Assembly: GCF_030697925.1 (NCBI RefSeq)
Contig: NZ_JAUYOJ010000060.1
Coordinates: forward strand, 1-42,618
Direction: 5' to 3'
DNA from: Phenylobacterium sp.
GTDB taxonomy: Bacteria > Pseudomonadota > Alphaproteobacteria > Caulobacterales > Caulobacteraceae
Length of the DNA stretch: 42,618 nt
The notes under the pieces are model-generated. The model searched no databases, had not been told where the DNA came from, and saw nothing but the letters and a program-made list of their open reading frames with translations. Shown in pieces: positions 15,248 to 24,167 of the stretch; within the stretch, counting starts at the first letter, position 1; the number at the start of each line of letters is the position of its first letter. A program made the translations under genes and the position numbers.

Positions 15248-16759
15248 ATGACCGAACGCAACACAGCCCACTACCAGGAGATCGCCGGCCGTCTCTCGCC
15301 GTCGTCCAAGGCCTTCATCGATGGCCGCTTCGTCGCCGCGCGAGGCGGCGCGACCTTCGAGACCTGCAACCCCGCCACCGGTGAGGTCATCGCCGCGGTG
15401 GCGCATTGCCAGGCCGAGGACGTGGACATCGCCACGGCCAGCGCACGCCGGGTCTTCGCCGACGGCGCCTGGTCGCGGGCCGCGCCCGAGGCGCGCAAGC
15501 TCGTCCTGCTGCGTCTCGCCGATCTCGTTCGTGCGAACGCCGAAGACCTGGCGGTCCTCGAAAGCCTCGAGAGTGGCAAGCCGATCCGCGACTGCCTGCG
15601 CGAAATCGGCGAGGAGGTGCCCAACACCTTCCAGTGGTACGCCGAGCTCATCGACAAGACCTTCGGCAAGGTGGCCGCCACCGGCGAGGCGGCCCTGGCG
15701 ATGATCGTGCGCGAGCCGGCGGGCGTGGCCGGCCTGGTCCTACCGTGGAACTTCCCGCTGCTGATGGCGGCCTGGAAGCTGGCGCCGGCGTTGGCGAGCG
15801 GCTGTTCCACCGTCGTCAAGCCCGCCGAGCAGACCTCGCTCACCGCCCTGCGCCTCGCCGAACTGGCCAGCGAGGCAGGCCTGCCCGACGGCGTCCTGAA
15901 CGTCCTGCCCGGGATGGGCGAGACCGCCGGCCAGGCGATCGGCCGCCATCCCGACATCGACCTGGTGTCCTTCACCGGCTCGACGGAGGTCGGGGCCCAT
16001 TTCCTCCGCTACGCCAGCGAAAGCAATCTGAAGCCGGTGGGCCTCGAAATGGGCGGGAAGAGCCCGTTCATCGTGCTCGACGACGCCGAGATCTCCGACG
16101 ACCTGGTGGAGAACGCGGTCACCTCGGCCTTCTGGAACGGCGGCCAGAACTGCTCGGCCAATATGCGCCAGATCGTGGCGATGAAGGTCCGGGACGAGTT
16201 CCTCGACCGGGTGGTCAAGCGGACCGCACAGCTGCGGATCGGCGATCCGCTGGATCCTGAAACCGACATGGGCCCCATGGTTTCCGATGAGCAGCGAAAC
16301 CGGGTCACGGGCTATCTGGAATCCGGCCGCGCCCAGGGCGCGCGCACCGCGCTCTCGCTGGCCGAGGCCCATGGCCGCGCGTCCGGCAGCTTCCTGGGAC
16401 CGACGGTGTTCGACGACGTCACGCCGCAGATGACCATCGCCCGGGAGGAGATATTCGGCCCCGTGCTGGGCGTCATCCCGGTCGGGTCCGTCGAGCAGGC
16501 CCTGCAGACGGCGAACGATACCGTCTATGGTCTCCACGCGACCATCTACACCCGTGACCTCGACAAGGCGCTATTCATGGCCAGGCGCCTGGCGTGCGGA
16601 ACCGTCTCCGTCAATGGATTCACCGAGGGCGACCTGAAGACGCCCTTCGGGGGCTACAAGCGGTCCGGCTCCTTTGCGCGCGACAAGGGCGTCGAAGCCA
16701 TGGACCAGTATCTCCAGACCAAGACCATTTGGATCACCACCCATGCGCGCTGGAGCTGA
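15248..16759 (+). CDS. NAD(P)-dependent aldehyde dehydrogenase, KauB/PuuC-like
   Basis: This 503-residue aldehyde dehydrogenase has every catalytic landmark: N168 in PWNFP, E267 in GLEMGGKSP and nucleophile C302 in GGQNCSAN. The C-terminal PFGGYKRSGSFARDKGVEAMDQYLQTKTIWI is the pattern of PuuC (gamma-glutamyl-aminobutyraldehyde) and KauB (4-guanidinobutyraldehyde) dehydrogenases, which act on omega-amino aldehydes. It starts 14 bases after the second flavoenzyme, in the same operon. Amine oxidation to an aldehyde, then oxidation to an omega-amino or guanidino acid, is the expected order. No 2-ketoarginine decarboxylase (AruI) is nearby, so a complete D-arginine route is not shown. Confidence 0.88.
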   Translation: MTERNTAHYQEIAGRLSPSSKAFIDGRFVAARGGATFETCNPATGEVIAAVAHCQAEDVDIATASARRVFADGAWSRAAPEARKLVLLRLADLVRANAEDLAVLESLESGKPIRDCLREIGEEVPNTFQWYAELIDKTFGKVAATGEAALAMIVREPAGVAGLVLPWNFPLLMAAWKLAPALASGCSTVVKPAEQTSLTALRLAELASEAGLPDGVLNVLPGMGETAGQAIGRHPDIDLVSFTGSTEVGAHFLRYASESNLKPVGLEMGGKSPFIVLDDAEISDDLVENAVTSAFWNGGQNCSANMRQIVAMKVRDEFLDRVVKRTAQLRIGDPLDPETDMGPMVSDEQRNRVTGYLESGRAQGARTALSLAEAHGRASGSFLGPTVFDDVTPQMTIAREEIFGPVLGVIPVGSVEQALQTANDTVYGLHATIYTRDLDKALFMARRLACGTVSVNGFTEGDLKTPFGGYKRSGSFARDKGVEAMDQYLQTKTIWITTHARWS

Positions 16760-16798
16760 ATTGATCATCTCCGTCACCGACCACAGGAGGGCGTGACC

Positions 16799-17707
16799 AT
16801 GGCCCGCCGTCTTCCATCCCTGAACGCCCTGCGCTGCTTCGAGACCGTGGCGGCCCAACTGAGCATCAAGAAGGCCGCCGCGGCGCTGCACATCAGCGAA
16901 AGCGCGGTCAGCCGCCAGGTGCGCATACTGGAGGACCAGCTGGGGCTGGTGCTGTTCCGCCGCAGCCACAGCGGCCTGGAGATCACCGAGGCGGGCAAGG
17001 CGCTGGCGGCCAGCACGGGGGGCGCGTTCGACCAGATCGCGCGCACCATCGACTCCTTCCAGCGCGACCAGGATACGGTCCAGATCAAGGTGCTCCCCAC
17101 CCTGGCCCTGCGCTGGCTCTATCCCCGGCTCAGGCGTTTCCAGGCCCAGAATCCGCTGATCCAGGTCGTCGTCCATACCCGCTGGCACGACATGATCTCC
17201 GGCGACGGCGAAGCCGAGCTCGGCATCCGTTACGGCCTGGGCAACTGGGCGCGGGACTGCGTCACCGAGCTCTATCCCGAGTGGCTCGCGCCGGTCTGCG
17301 CGCCCGACTACGTGTCCGGCCGCAAGCTGGAGACAGCCGAGGACTTCGATCGCTGCACCCTGCTGCATCCGCAGCCCAACCATGACGACTGGCGGGTGTG
17401 GTGCGCCGGCTGGGGCGGCGGCGACTTCAACACCGACGGCGGCCTTGATTTCGACGTGCTCGACATGGCCTTGCGCGCGGCGGAAGCAGGCTTCGGCCTG
17501 GCCATCAGCGACGTGGTCCTCGCGCAGGACACCATCGAGGCCGGGCAACTGGTCGCGCCGATCGATCGCGCGGTCCCGAGCGGGGTCTCGTACTTCCTGG
17601 TGCGCCCGCCGGACCTGAGCGAACGCCGCCAGGTGAGACTGCTCCACGAGTGGATCTGCGACGAGATGAGCGACTCGCGCAAGATCATCGATTCCTATCG
17701 TCATTGA
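16799..17707 (+). CDS. LysR-family regulator, GcvA/AmpR-like
   Basis: This protein has 302 residues from the ATG at 16799, with AGGAGG at 16785-16790 at ideal spacing; a GTG at 16793 is too close to that site. MARRLPSLNALRCFETVAAQLSIKKAAAALHISESAVSRQVRILEDQLG is the signature of the GcvA subgroup. The effector domain reads YGLGNWARDCVTELYPEWLAPVCAPDYVSG, also subgroup-typical. Unlike most LysR genes it is embedded in the operon it probably controls, between the aldehyde dehydrogenase and the peptide importer. It is the best local candidate to act at the 39-bp elements, though those do not show an obvious T-N11-A dyad. Confidence 0.88.
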   Translation: MARRLPSLNALRCFETVAAQLSIKKAAAALHISESAVSRQVRILEDQLGLVLFRRSHSGLEITEAGKALAASTGGAFDQIARTIDSFQRDQDTVQIKVLPTLALRWLYPRLRRFQAQNPLIQVVVHTRWHDMISGDGEAELGIRYGLGNWARDCVTELYPEWLAPVCAPDYVSGRKLETAEDFDRCTLLHPQPNHDDWRVWCAGWGGGDFNTDGGLDFDVLDMALRAAEAGFGLAISDVVLAQDTIEAGQLVAPIDRAVPSGVSYFLVRPPDLSERRQVRLLHEWICDEMSDSRKIIDSYRH

Positions 17708-17716
17708 GTTGTGGCG

Positions 17717-19324
17717 ATGACCGAAGCTGGCAAGCGCAACTTGCGCCTCATCCTTGGCATGGGAGGCCTCGCGGCGATCTTCGTCGCGATCTTCCTGGTC
17801 GGCGACCGGCGGCAAGAGCCGGAGGCGGCGCGCGCCTTCCAGATCCCGCTCAGCTCGGACATCCGCAGCACCAGCCCCGGCGTGAACCGTGACGCCAATA
17901 CCGACACGGTGATGATGCACGTCTTCGAGGGCCTGGTGGCCTATCGCGAGGACGGAACACCGGGCCTCCTGCTGGCCGACTCGATCGACGTTTCGCCGGA
18001 CGGCAAGCGATACGAGTTCCGCCTGCGCCGGGGGGTCAGGTTCCACAACGGCGAGCCGATGACGGCGCGCGACGTCGTCTGGTCATGGCGACGTTACCTC
18101 GACCCCAAGACGGGCTGGTCCTGCCTTTCGGCCTTTGACGGCTCGCGGGGCGCGAAGATCCAGGCGGTCGAGGCGCTGGATACGGAGCGGGTGGTCTTCA
18201 CCCTCAGTCAGCCGCAGCCGCTGTTGCTGACCCAGATGGCCGACATCCAGTGCGGCGGCTCGGCGATCATCCACGCCGCGTCGCTGAACCCGGACGACAG
18301 CTGGCGATGGCCGGTGGCGACCGGGCCCTACCGGCTGACCTCCTGGAAACGCGGGCGCCACATCGATCTGGAGGCGTTTGCCCAGTACAGCAGCCGGCCG
18401 GGTCCGAGGGACGGCAATACGGGCGGCAAGGTCGCCCATGAGCCACGTCTGCGCTGGCTGATCATCCGCGACGCGGCGTCGCGCCTGGCGGCGCTCAGCA
18501 AGGGGCAGGTCGACGTCATGCCCGAACTGCCCGCGCCGGAAATGCTCCAGGTGCGCCAGCTGAAAGACGTGACCATCGTCGTCAAGCCGATGCTGGGAGC
18601 CTATGGCCTCCTGGTCCAGGACCATGACCCGTTGCTGGCCGATCCGCGGGTCCGGCAGGCGATCGCGCTCAGCATCGACAGGCGAGCGGTCGCGGGCCTG
18701 GTCACGGCCGACGTGGCCGGCGCCAACCCCTCGATGGTTCCGACGGCGAGTCCCTACCACACGGCCGCCCACGACATGGGCGCCGTCCACGATGTGGAAC
18801 GGGCGCGGCGGCTCCTGGCTCAGGCCGGCTATCGCGGCCAGCCCATCATCCTGACGACCAACCGCCGCTACCCGGCGATGTTCAACCAGGCCCTGGTCGT
18901 CCAGGCCATGGCGCGGGGGTCCGGCCTCAACATCAAACTCGAGGTCGTCGAATGGGCGACCCAGATGGACCGGTGGCGGAGCGGGCGGTTCCAGCTCATG
19001 TCGTTCGGCTTCTCGGCCCGCGCCGACCCGTCGCTGAACTACGAGTCGATCCTCGGCGACCGCGTCGCCAACAAGAGCAAGGTCTGGGACAATCCGGCCG
19101 CGCTGGCCTTGGCGGCCGATGGGCTTCGCACATCGGATCCGAAGGCGCGGCAGGCGATCTTCGACCAGCTTCAGGTGCTGATGATCCAGGACGCCCCCTT
19201 CATCGCGCTCTTCAGTCCGCCGGACGTGAACGCGGTCCATCGCAGCGTCACCGGCTTCAGTTCGTGGCCCTTTGGGCGCGCCCGGTTCTGGGGCGTCCGG
19301 CGGTCGGCGGGAGCTCCGAAATGA
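17717..19324 (+). CDS. ABC transporter substrate-binding protein, family 5 (DppA/OppA type)
   Basis: This protein has 535 residues from the ATG at 17717; a GTG at 17711 is an alternative. It has a basic N-terminus and a hydrophobic segment (LRLILGMGGLAAIFVAIFLVG) without a lipobox cysteine or clear cleavage site, so it may be a membrane-anchored rather than lipidated binder. The family-5 body is clear: VMMHVFEGLVAYREDGTPGLLLADSIDVSPDGKRYEFRLRRGVRFHNGEPMTARDVVWSW, later DPRVRQAIALSIDR and AQAGYRG. Such proteins bind oligopeptides, opines, nickel chelates or murein peptides. It overlaps the first permease gene by four bases. Confidence 0.88.
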   Translation: MTEAGKRNLRLILGMGGLAAIFVAIFLVGDRRQEPEAARAFQIPLSSDIRSTSPGVNRDANTDTVMMHVFEGLVAYREDGTPGLLLADSIDVSPDGKRYEFRLRRGVRFHNGEPMTARDVVWSWRRYLDPKTGWSCLSAFDGSRGAKIQAVEALDTERVVFTLSQPQPLLLTQMADIQCGGSAIIHAASLNPDDSWRWPVATGPYRLTSWKRGRHIDLEAFAQYSSRPGPRDGNTGGKVAHEPRLRWLIIRDAASRLAALSKGQVDVMPELPAPEMLQVRQLKDVTIVVKPMLGAYGLLVQDHDPLLADPRVRQAIALSIDRRAVAGLVTADVAGANPSMVPTASPYHTAAHDMGAVHDVERARRLLAQAGYRGQPIILTTNRRYPAMFNQALVVQAMARGSGLNIKLEVVEWATQMDRWRSGRFQLMSFGFSARADPSLNYESILGDRVANKSKVWDNPAALALAADGLRTSDPKARQAIFDQLQVLMIQDAPFIALFSPPDVNAVHRSVTGFSSWPFGRARFWGVRRSAGAPK

Positions 19325-20265
19325 CCCGATACGTCATCACCCGGATCATGCTCGCCATACCCACCCTGCTCCTGGCGCTGGCCGCCATCTTCTTCCTGGT
19401 GAGGCTGATCCCCGGCGATCCGGCCCAGCTGATGCTGGGCGACGTCGACGATCCCGCGGCGCTGGCGCGCATCCGCCAGGAGCTGGCGCTCGACCAACCT
19501 CTGCCGGTCCAGTTCGGCCACTGGCTGCTGCAGCTTCTGCGCGGCGATCTTGGCCAGTCGATCACCCTCGACAGCCCAGTGTCGGAACTCCTGCTGCCAT
19601 CCTTCGCCGTCACGGCGTCACTGGTCGTCCCCGCCGTTGTCGTGGCGGCGCTGATCGCCATTCCGGCCGGCGTCGTGGCGGGCTGGAAGCAGAACACCCG
19701 CCTGGACGTGGGCGTGATGACCCTGGCGACCCTGGCCCTGTCCATCCCGAGCTTCTGGCTGGGCCTGATGTTCCTGCTGGTGTTCGGGGTCTATCTGAAC
19801 CTGTTGCCGGTCGTGGGCTACGTGTCGCCGCTGGAGGACTTCTGGCAGGGCCTGAGCTATCTCGTGCTGCCGGTGATGTCCCTGGCTCTGATCGAGGCCG
19901 GCGTCCTGATCCGCCTGGTCCGGGCCAGCGCCATCGAGGTCCTGGGCCTGGACTACATCGCCCATGCGCGGGCCAAGGGGCTGACCGAGGCCGCGGTCAT
20001 CGTGCGCCACGTCCTTCCCAACGCGATGGCGCCCACCTGGACGATGATCGGGCTCACGCTCGGGGGCCTGCTCGGCGGCGCGGTGGTGACCGAGACCGTC
20101 TTCTCCCTGCCTGGGCTCGGACGGCTGATGGTCGAGAGCGTCTTCGCCCGCGACTATCCCGTGATCCAGGGCTGCATGGTCATCGTCACCGTCGCCTATG
20201 TGAGCGTCAACCTGCTCACCGAGATCACCTATCCGATCTTCAGCCCGGGAGCTCGCGATGCGTGA
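19321..20265 (+). CDS. peptide-type ABC permease, DppB/OppB-like
   Basis: This 314-residue inner-membrane permease starts MTRYVITRIMLAIPTLLLALAAIFFLVRLIPGDPA, the standard DppB N-terminus with the first transmembrane helix. Five more helices follow, and the coupling motif for the ATPase lies in VLGLDYIAHARAKGLTEAAVIVRHVLPNAM (EAA loop). The start is fixed by the ATGA overlap with the binding-protein gene. It forms a heterodimer channel with the next gene product. Confidence 0.92.
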   Translation: MTRYVITRIMLAIPTLLLALAAIFFLVRLIPGDPAQLMLGDVDDPAALARIRQELALDQPLPVQFGHWLLQLLRGDLGQSITLDSPVSELLLPSFAVTASLVVPAVVVAALIAIPAGVVAGWKQNTRLDVGVMTLATLALSIPSFWLGLMFLLVFGVYLNLLPVVGYVSPLEDFWQGLSYLVLPVMSLALIEAGVLIRLVRASAIEVLGLDYIAHARAKGLTEAAVIVRHVLPNAMAPTWTMIGLTLGGLLGGAVVTETVFSLPGLGRLMVESVFARDYPVIQGCMVIVTVAYVSVNLLTEITYPIFSPGARDA

Positions 20266-21094
20266 GGGCCGCTGGATGACCATCACCCGCCAGCCCAATG
20301 CGATCGCCGGCGGCGTTCTGATCCTCGTCATGCTTTGCGGGGCGATCTTGGGCGCGGTGCACACGCCATACGATCCGATCGCCGTGGACTTCTTCCATCG
20401 CCTGAAGCCGCCGACCCCCGAACATTGGCTGGGCACCGACGAATGGGGACGAGATGTCCTCAGCCGCCTGCTCGCCGGCGCCGTCGTCAGCGTCGGGATC
20501 GCCGGTGTGACCGCCTTGATCGCCACCTCACTGGGCGCCCTGATCGGCGCCACGGCGGGCTTCCTGGGCGGCTGGTTCGACAAGGCCGTGATCGCGCTCA
20601 TGGACGCCCTGCTGGCGTTCCCGGCCCTGATCATGGCCTTGGCCCTGGTGGCGATCTTCAGCTCGAGCGCCTTCACGCCGATCATCGCGCTTAGCGTGGC
20701 CTATCTGCCCTCGGTGGTGCGCGTGGTGCGCGCCTCGGTCCTGGTCCTGCGGCGGAGCGATTTCGTCGACGCCTCGACAGTCATGGGCAATAGCCGCGCC
20801 ATCACCCTCCTGCGCCATATCCTGCCCAATACCGTCGCACCGGTGATCGTCCTGGCCACCTCGCTCTTCGGCTGGGCGCTGCTGGCCGAGTCGGCCCTGT
20901 CGTTCCTTGGACTGGGCACGCCGCCGCCGGCGTCCAGCTGGGGCGGCATGCTGTCGGACAGCCGCAACTATTTCGCCGATGCGCCCTGGCTGGCCGTCGC
21001 GCCGGGCCTGGCGCTCTCGCTGGCGCTGCTGGGGGTCAACCTGTTCGGCGACGCGCTTCGCGACCTGCTGGACCCGCGGATGCAGAAGCCATGA
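20258..21094 (+). CDS. peptide-type ABC permease, DppC/OppC-like
   Basis: This 278-residue permease overlaps the previous gene by eight bases. The family start is visible (GAVHTPYDPIAVDFFHRLKPPTPEHWLGTDEWGRDVLSRLLAG), as is the EAA-loop region RRSDFVDASTVMGNSRAITLLRHILPNTVAP and the C-terminal LSFLGLGTPPPASSWGGML. An LGTD-GRD block near the N-terminus is diagnostic of DppC-type subunits. It pairs with the DppB-like subunit for ATP-driven uptake from the periplasm. Confidence 0.92.
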   Translation: MREGRWMTITRQPNAIAGGVLILVMLCGAILGAVHTPYDPIAVDFFHRLKPPTPEHWLGTDEWGRDVLSRLLAGAVVSVGIAGVTALIATSLGALIGATAGFLGGWFDKAVIALMDALLAFPALIMALALVAIFSSSAFTPIIALSVAYLPSVVRVVRASVLVLRRSDFVDASTVMGNSRAITLLRHILPNTVAPVIVLATSLFGWALLAESALSFLGLGTPPPASSWGGMLSDSRNYFADAPWLAVAPGLALSLALLGVNLFGDALRDLLDPRMQKP

Positions 21095-22878
21095 CCGACG
21101 CCATCTCCTCCATACGCCCCGTGCTCGCCGTCGACCGCCTCTCGATCGCGGTCGGGGCCAAGCGACAGCGCCGGGTGGTCGACGAGGTCAGTTTCTCGAT
21201 GGGTTCGGGTGAGATCGTGGGGCTCGTGGGCGAGTCCGGCAGCGGCAAGACGATGATCGGTCGCGCCCTGCTGCGGCTGCTGCCGCCCGCCGCCGCGGTC
21301 GTCGACGGCCAGGTGACCTTCGACGGCGTCCAACTTTCCTCGCTGAACGACGCGCAGATGCGCGGGCTGCGGGGACGCCGCATCGGCGCGGTGTTCCAGG
21401 AGCCCATGGCCTCCCTGAACCCGGCGATCACCGTCGGCGCGCAGATCACCGAAGGTCTCATCCTGCACGACGGACTGACGCCCGCCGACGCCCGCCGCCA
21501 AGCCCTCAGGATGCTGGAAAAGGTCAAGATCGCCGACCCCGACGATATCTTCCAGGCCTACCCCCATCAGTGTTCCGGGGGCATGCGTCAGCGCATCATG
21601 CTGGCCTCGGTGCTGGCCCTGCGGCCCGCCCTGCTGATCGCCGACGAGCCGACGACCGCCCTGGACGCCCTGATCCGCAAAGAGGTCATGGACCTCATGG
21701 CGGCGCTCGCCAGCGAGATCGGGACAGCGGTGCTGTTGATCAGCCACGACCTGGCCATGGTCGCGCAATATGCGGACAAGGTCGTGGTGCTGCGCGGCGG
21801 ACGGGTCGTCGAGCAGGGACCCACCAGCGATATCCTGCTCCGGCCGCAGGCCGAATACACCCGCGCGCTCATCGCCGCCCTGCCGGCGCGGGATACGGCG
21901 GCTGCCGGCGCGCCACCGGCCAAGGCGGCGCTCGTGGAGATCGAGAACCTCTGCGTCGACTTCAAACGCCGGGGCCTGGGTTTCGGCCGGGCCGCGCGCC
22001 GCGTCCGGGCGGTCGAGGACGCGACCCTCGACATCCGCAGAGGCGAGGTCCTGGCGGTGGTCGGCGAGTCCGGTTCGGGCAAGACGACCATCGGCCGGGC
22101 CCTGCTGCGCCTATGTGGGACCGCGGCCGGCGCCATGCGCTTCGCCGGGTCCGACGTGGGCGAGCTCCAGGGGCGGGCCCTGGCGGACTATCGAGGCCGG
22201 ACCCAGATGGTGTTCCAGGATCCGTTCTCCTCGCTGGATCCGCGCATGAAGCTCGGCGAACTGGTCGCCGAGCCCCTGCGGCGCACCGGCGTGAGCCGGG
22301 ACGAGCGGCAGGCCCGCGCGCGCCAGGTGCTGGAGGAGGTCGGTCTCGCCGGCGACTATGCGGAGCGCTATCCGCACGAACTCTCCGGAGGCCAGCGCCA
22401 GCGGGTCTGCATTGCGCGGGCCGTCATCAGCCGCCCGGAGTTCATCGTCGCCGACGAGCCCGTCTCGGCCCTCGACGTCACCGTGCAGCATCAGGTCCTG
22501 GGCTTGCTGGCTCAGCTCCAGCGGACCTACGGTTTCTCCTACCTCTTCATCTCGCATGACCTGGGCGTGGTGGAGCAGATCGCCGATCGCGTCGTGGTCA
22601 TGTACCGCGGACGGATCCTCGAGCTGGGCTCCCGGGACGCCATCTATGATCGCCCCCAGCACCCCTACACTCAGCGCCTCCTGGAGGCGACGCCGAGGAT
22701 CGTCCGGCGAGCGGCCGGCGGATTTGAACTCACCCTGCCGCGTCCCACCCGGATAGACCCCCCGGCCGGATACGCGTTCTTCAATCACGGGAGCATGCCA
22801 GGCGCCGCCCTCAGCCAGGGCGAGCCTGTCATGGTGGAAATCGCGGCGGGACATTCGGTCTGCTGCATGGCGCGCTAG
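21091..22878 (+). CDS. fused dual-ATPase subunit of peptide ABC importer (DppD-DppF fusion)
   Basis: This 595-residue protein carries two complete ABC ATPase domains in one chain. The first has GESGSGKT at 47-54 and CSGGMRQR near 162-169; the second has GESGSGKT near 325 and LSGGQRQR near 431, with DEPTTALD and DEPVSALD Walker B sites. The second half corresponds to DppF/OppF and ends with the peptide-importer C-terminal extension (HPYTQRLLEATP). Fusion of the two NTPases is known in this family. It overlaps the DppC-like gene by four bases and ends two bases before element b, so it closes the first transcription unit. Confidence 0.92.
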   Translation: MTDAISSIRPVLAVDRLSIAVGAKRQRRVVDEVSFSMGSGEIVGLVGESGSGKTMIGRALLRLLPPAAAVVDGQVTFDGVQLSSLNDAQMRGLRGRRIGAVFQEPMASLNPAITVGAQITEGLILHDGLTPADARRQALRMLEKVKIADPDDIFQAYPHQCSGGMRQRIMLASVLALRPALLIADEPTTALDALIRKEVMDLMAALASEIGTAVLLISHDLAMVAQYADKVVVLRGGRVVEQGPTSDILLRPQAEYTRALIAALPARDTAAAGAPPAKAALVEIENLCVDFKRRGLGFGRAARRVRAVEDATLDIRRGEVLAVVGESGSGKTTIGRALLRLCGTAAGAMRFAGSDVGELQGRALADYRGRTQMVFQDPFSSLDPRMKLGELVAEPLRRTGVSRDERQARARQVLEEVGLAGDYAERYPHELSGGQRQRVCIARAVISRPEFIVADEPVSALDVTVQHQVLGLLAQLQRTYGFSYLFISHDLGVVEQIADRVVVMYRGRILELGSRDAIYDRPQHPYTQRLLEATPRIVRRAAGGFELTLPRPTRIDPPAGYAFFNHGSMPGAALSQGEPVMVEIAAGHSVCCMAR

Positions 22879-22879
22879 G

Positions 22880-22918
22880 CGTTTTTGCTGGCCGGCGTTC
22901 GACTTATTGAAATCGACA
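22880..22918 (+). promoter_or_regulatory. 39-bp conserved element, copy b
   Basis: It begins two bases after the ATPase stop codon. TTTTTG-CTG-GCCGG is followed by TTATTGAAATCGACA. The putative -35 is TTGCTG at 22885-22890 and the -10 TGAAAT at 22908-22913, spacer 17 bp. The match to copy a continues for three bases (TCC) beyond the core. The hydrolase GTG start lies 60 bases downstream. Confidence 0.75.
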
Positions 22919-22977
22919 TCCCGCCCCGCCCGGGTCTCTTCTCCACCGCAAGCCTGGAGATATTCGGAGTGGGACGC

Positions 22978-24141
22978 GTGGCGGACAGCAGCAGTTTCGG
23001 CGACACGGAGGCCCGGTACAGGGCGCCTCTCGAGCGCTTCTTCGACGGCGCCATGACGCCGGGCGAAACGGTCCATGCCCTGGCCCACTACCATGAGCTT
23101 TTCACCGTCCGCACGGTCGCGCGCGGCGGAGCGCCCCGCCCCTTGCCCCAGGGCGCGGGCGCGCTCCCCGATATCGCCCTGGAGGCCGACGGCAGGACCT
23201 TCGACATCTACGACTATCTGGCGACCAATCGTGTCGCGGGCCTTCTCGTCATGAAGGACGGGAAGGTCGTCTGCGAGAACTACGAGCTCGGCGCGACCCC
23301 CGAGACCCTTTGGGCGTCGTGCTCCATGGCCAAGTCGATTGCGTCCACCCTGGTCGGCGCCGCGATCCTGGACGGCCACATCGAAAGCCTCGACGATCCC
23401 CTGCCGCGCTACATCAAGCCGCTCGCCGCGAGCGCCTATGCCGATGTGAGCGTCCGCCAACTGCTCCAGATGACGTCCGGCGTCCAATGGGACGAGACCT
23501 ATACCAACCCCAAATCCGACCGGCGCAGGCTGCTTGAGACCCAGTTGAAGTTCGAGCCCGGGGCGGTCGTCCGGCACATGAGCCAGTTACCGCGGGGCGC
23601 CGCGCCGGGTTCGTCCTGGAAGTACAATACGGGCGACTCCTATCTGGTCGGTGAGCTGCTGCAGGCCGCGACCGGCGTCGATCCGACCCAATATCTCTCG
23701 ACCAAGGTCTGGGCGCGCCTGGGCATGGAGCGGGACGCGCACTGGTGGGTGGAAGGCCAGGGCGGGATGGTCTTCGCCGGCAGCGGGATCAGCGCGACGC
23801 TCCGCGACTATGCCCGCTTCGGGCAGCTGGTCCTCGACGAGGGCCGGATCGACGGCGAATCCATCGTACCCGAGGGCTGGTTCCAGGAGGCCGGCGCCGC
23901 GGCCGTCGTGGGGGGGCGGAAGGTCCCCTACGGCTACATGTGGTGGCTGCCTGAACTGGCCGATCCGGTGCTGGAAGGTTCCTTCCAGGCCGAGGGAATC
24001 TATGGGCAGTACCTGCACATCAATCCCCGCGAGCGCCTGATGATCGTGCTGCTCAGCGCGCGCTCCAAGCCCAGCTTCCGTTCCCGGCTCGAGTTCGACG
24101 ACGACGCGTTCTTCGCCGCCGTCGCCAAGGCGCTGCGCTAG
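22978..24141 (+). CDS. family S12 serine hydrolase, NylB (6-aminohexanoate oligomer hydrolase)-like
   Basis: This protein has 387 residues from the GTG at 22978, with GGAG nine bases upstream; a TTG at 22885 lies inside element b and is rejected. It has the beta-lactamase/DD-peptidase fold with S116-M-A-K119 and Y216 (SSWKYNTGDSYLVGEL). These match Ser112, Lys115 and Tyr215 of the nylon-oligomer hydrolase NylB in spacing, and TLVGAAILDGHIESLDDPL and SATLRDYARFGQL are also NylB-like. No signal peptide is seen, so it is probably cytoplasmic. Family members cleave amides or esters, including omega-amino-acid amides and D-amino-acid amides. Standing downstream of a peptide importer, it may hydrolyse the imported compound. 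Confidence 0.85.
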   Translation: MADSSSFGDTEARYRAPLERFFDGAMTPGETVHALAHYHELFTVRTVARGGAPRPLPQGAGALPDIALEADGRTFDIYDYLATNRVAGLLVMKDGKVVCENYELGATPETLWASCSMAKSIASTLVGAAILDGHIESLDDPLPRYIKPLAASAYADVSVRQLLQMTSGVQWDETYTNPKSDRRRLLETQLKFEPGAVVRHMSQLPRGAAPGSSWKYNTGDSYLVGELLQAATGVDPTQYLSTKVWARLGMERDAHWWVEGQGGMVFAGSGISATLRDYARFGQLVLDEGRIDGESIVPEGWFQEAGAAAVVGGRKVPYGYMWWLPELADPVLEGSFQAEGIYGQYLHINPRERLMIVLLSARSKPSFRSRLEFDDDAFFAAVAKALR

Positions 24142-24167
24142 CGCCCTTACCCGATCGAACCCCGCGC

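Noticed and set aside
22885..24141. Longer S12 hydrolase starting at TTG 22885
   Set aside because: The start lies inside element b, has no ribosome site and adds 31 residues not typical of the family; the GTG at 22978 has GGAG at good spacing.
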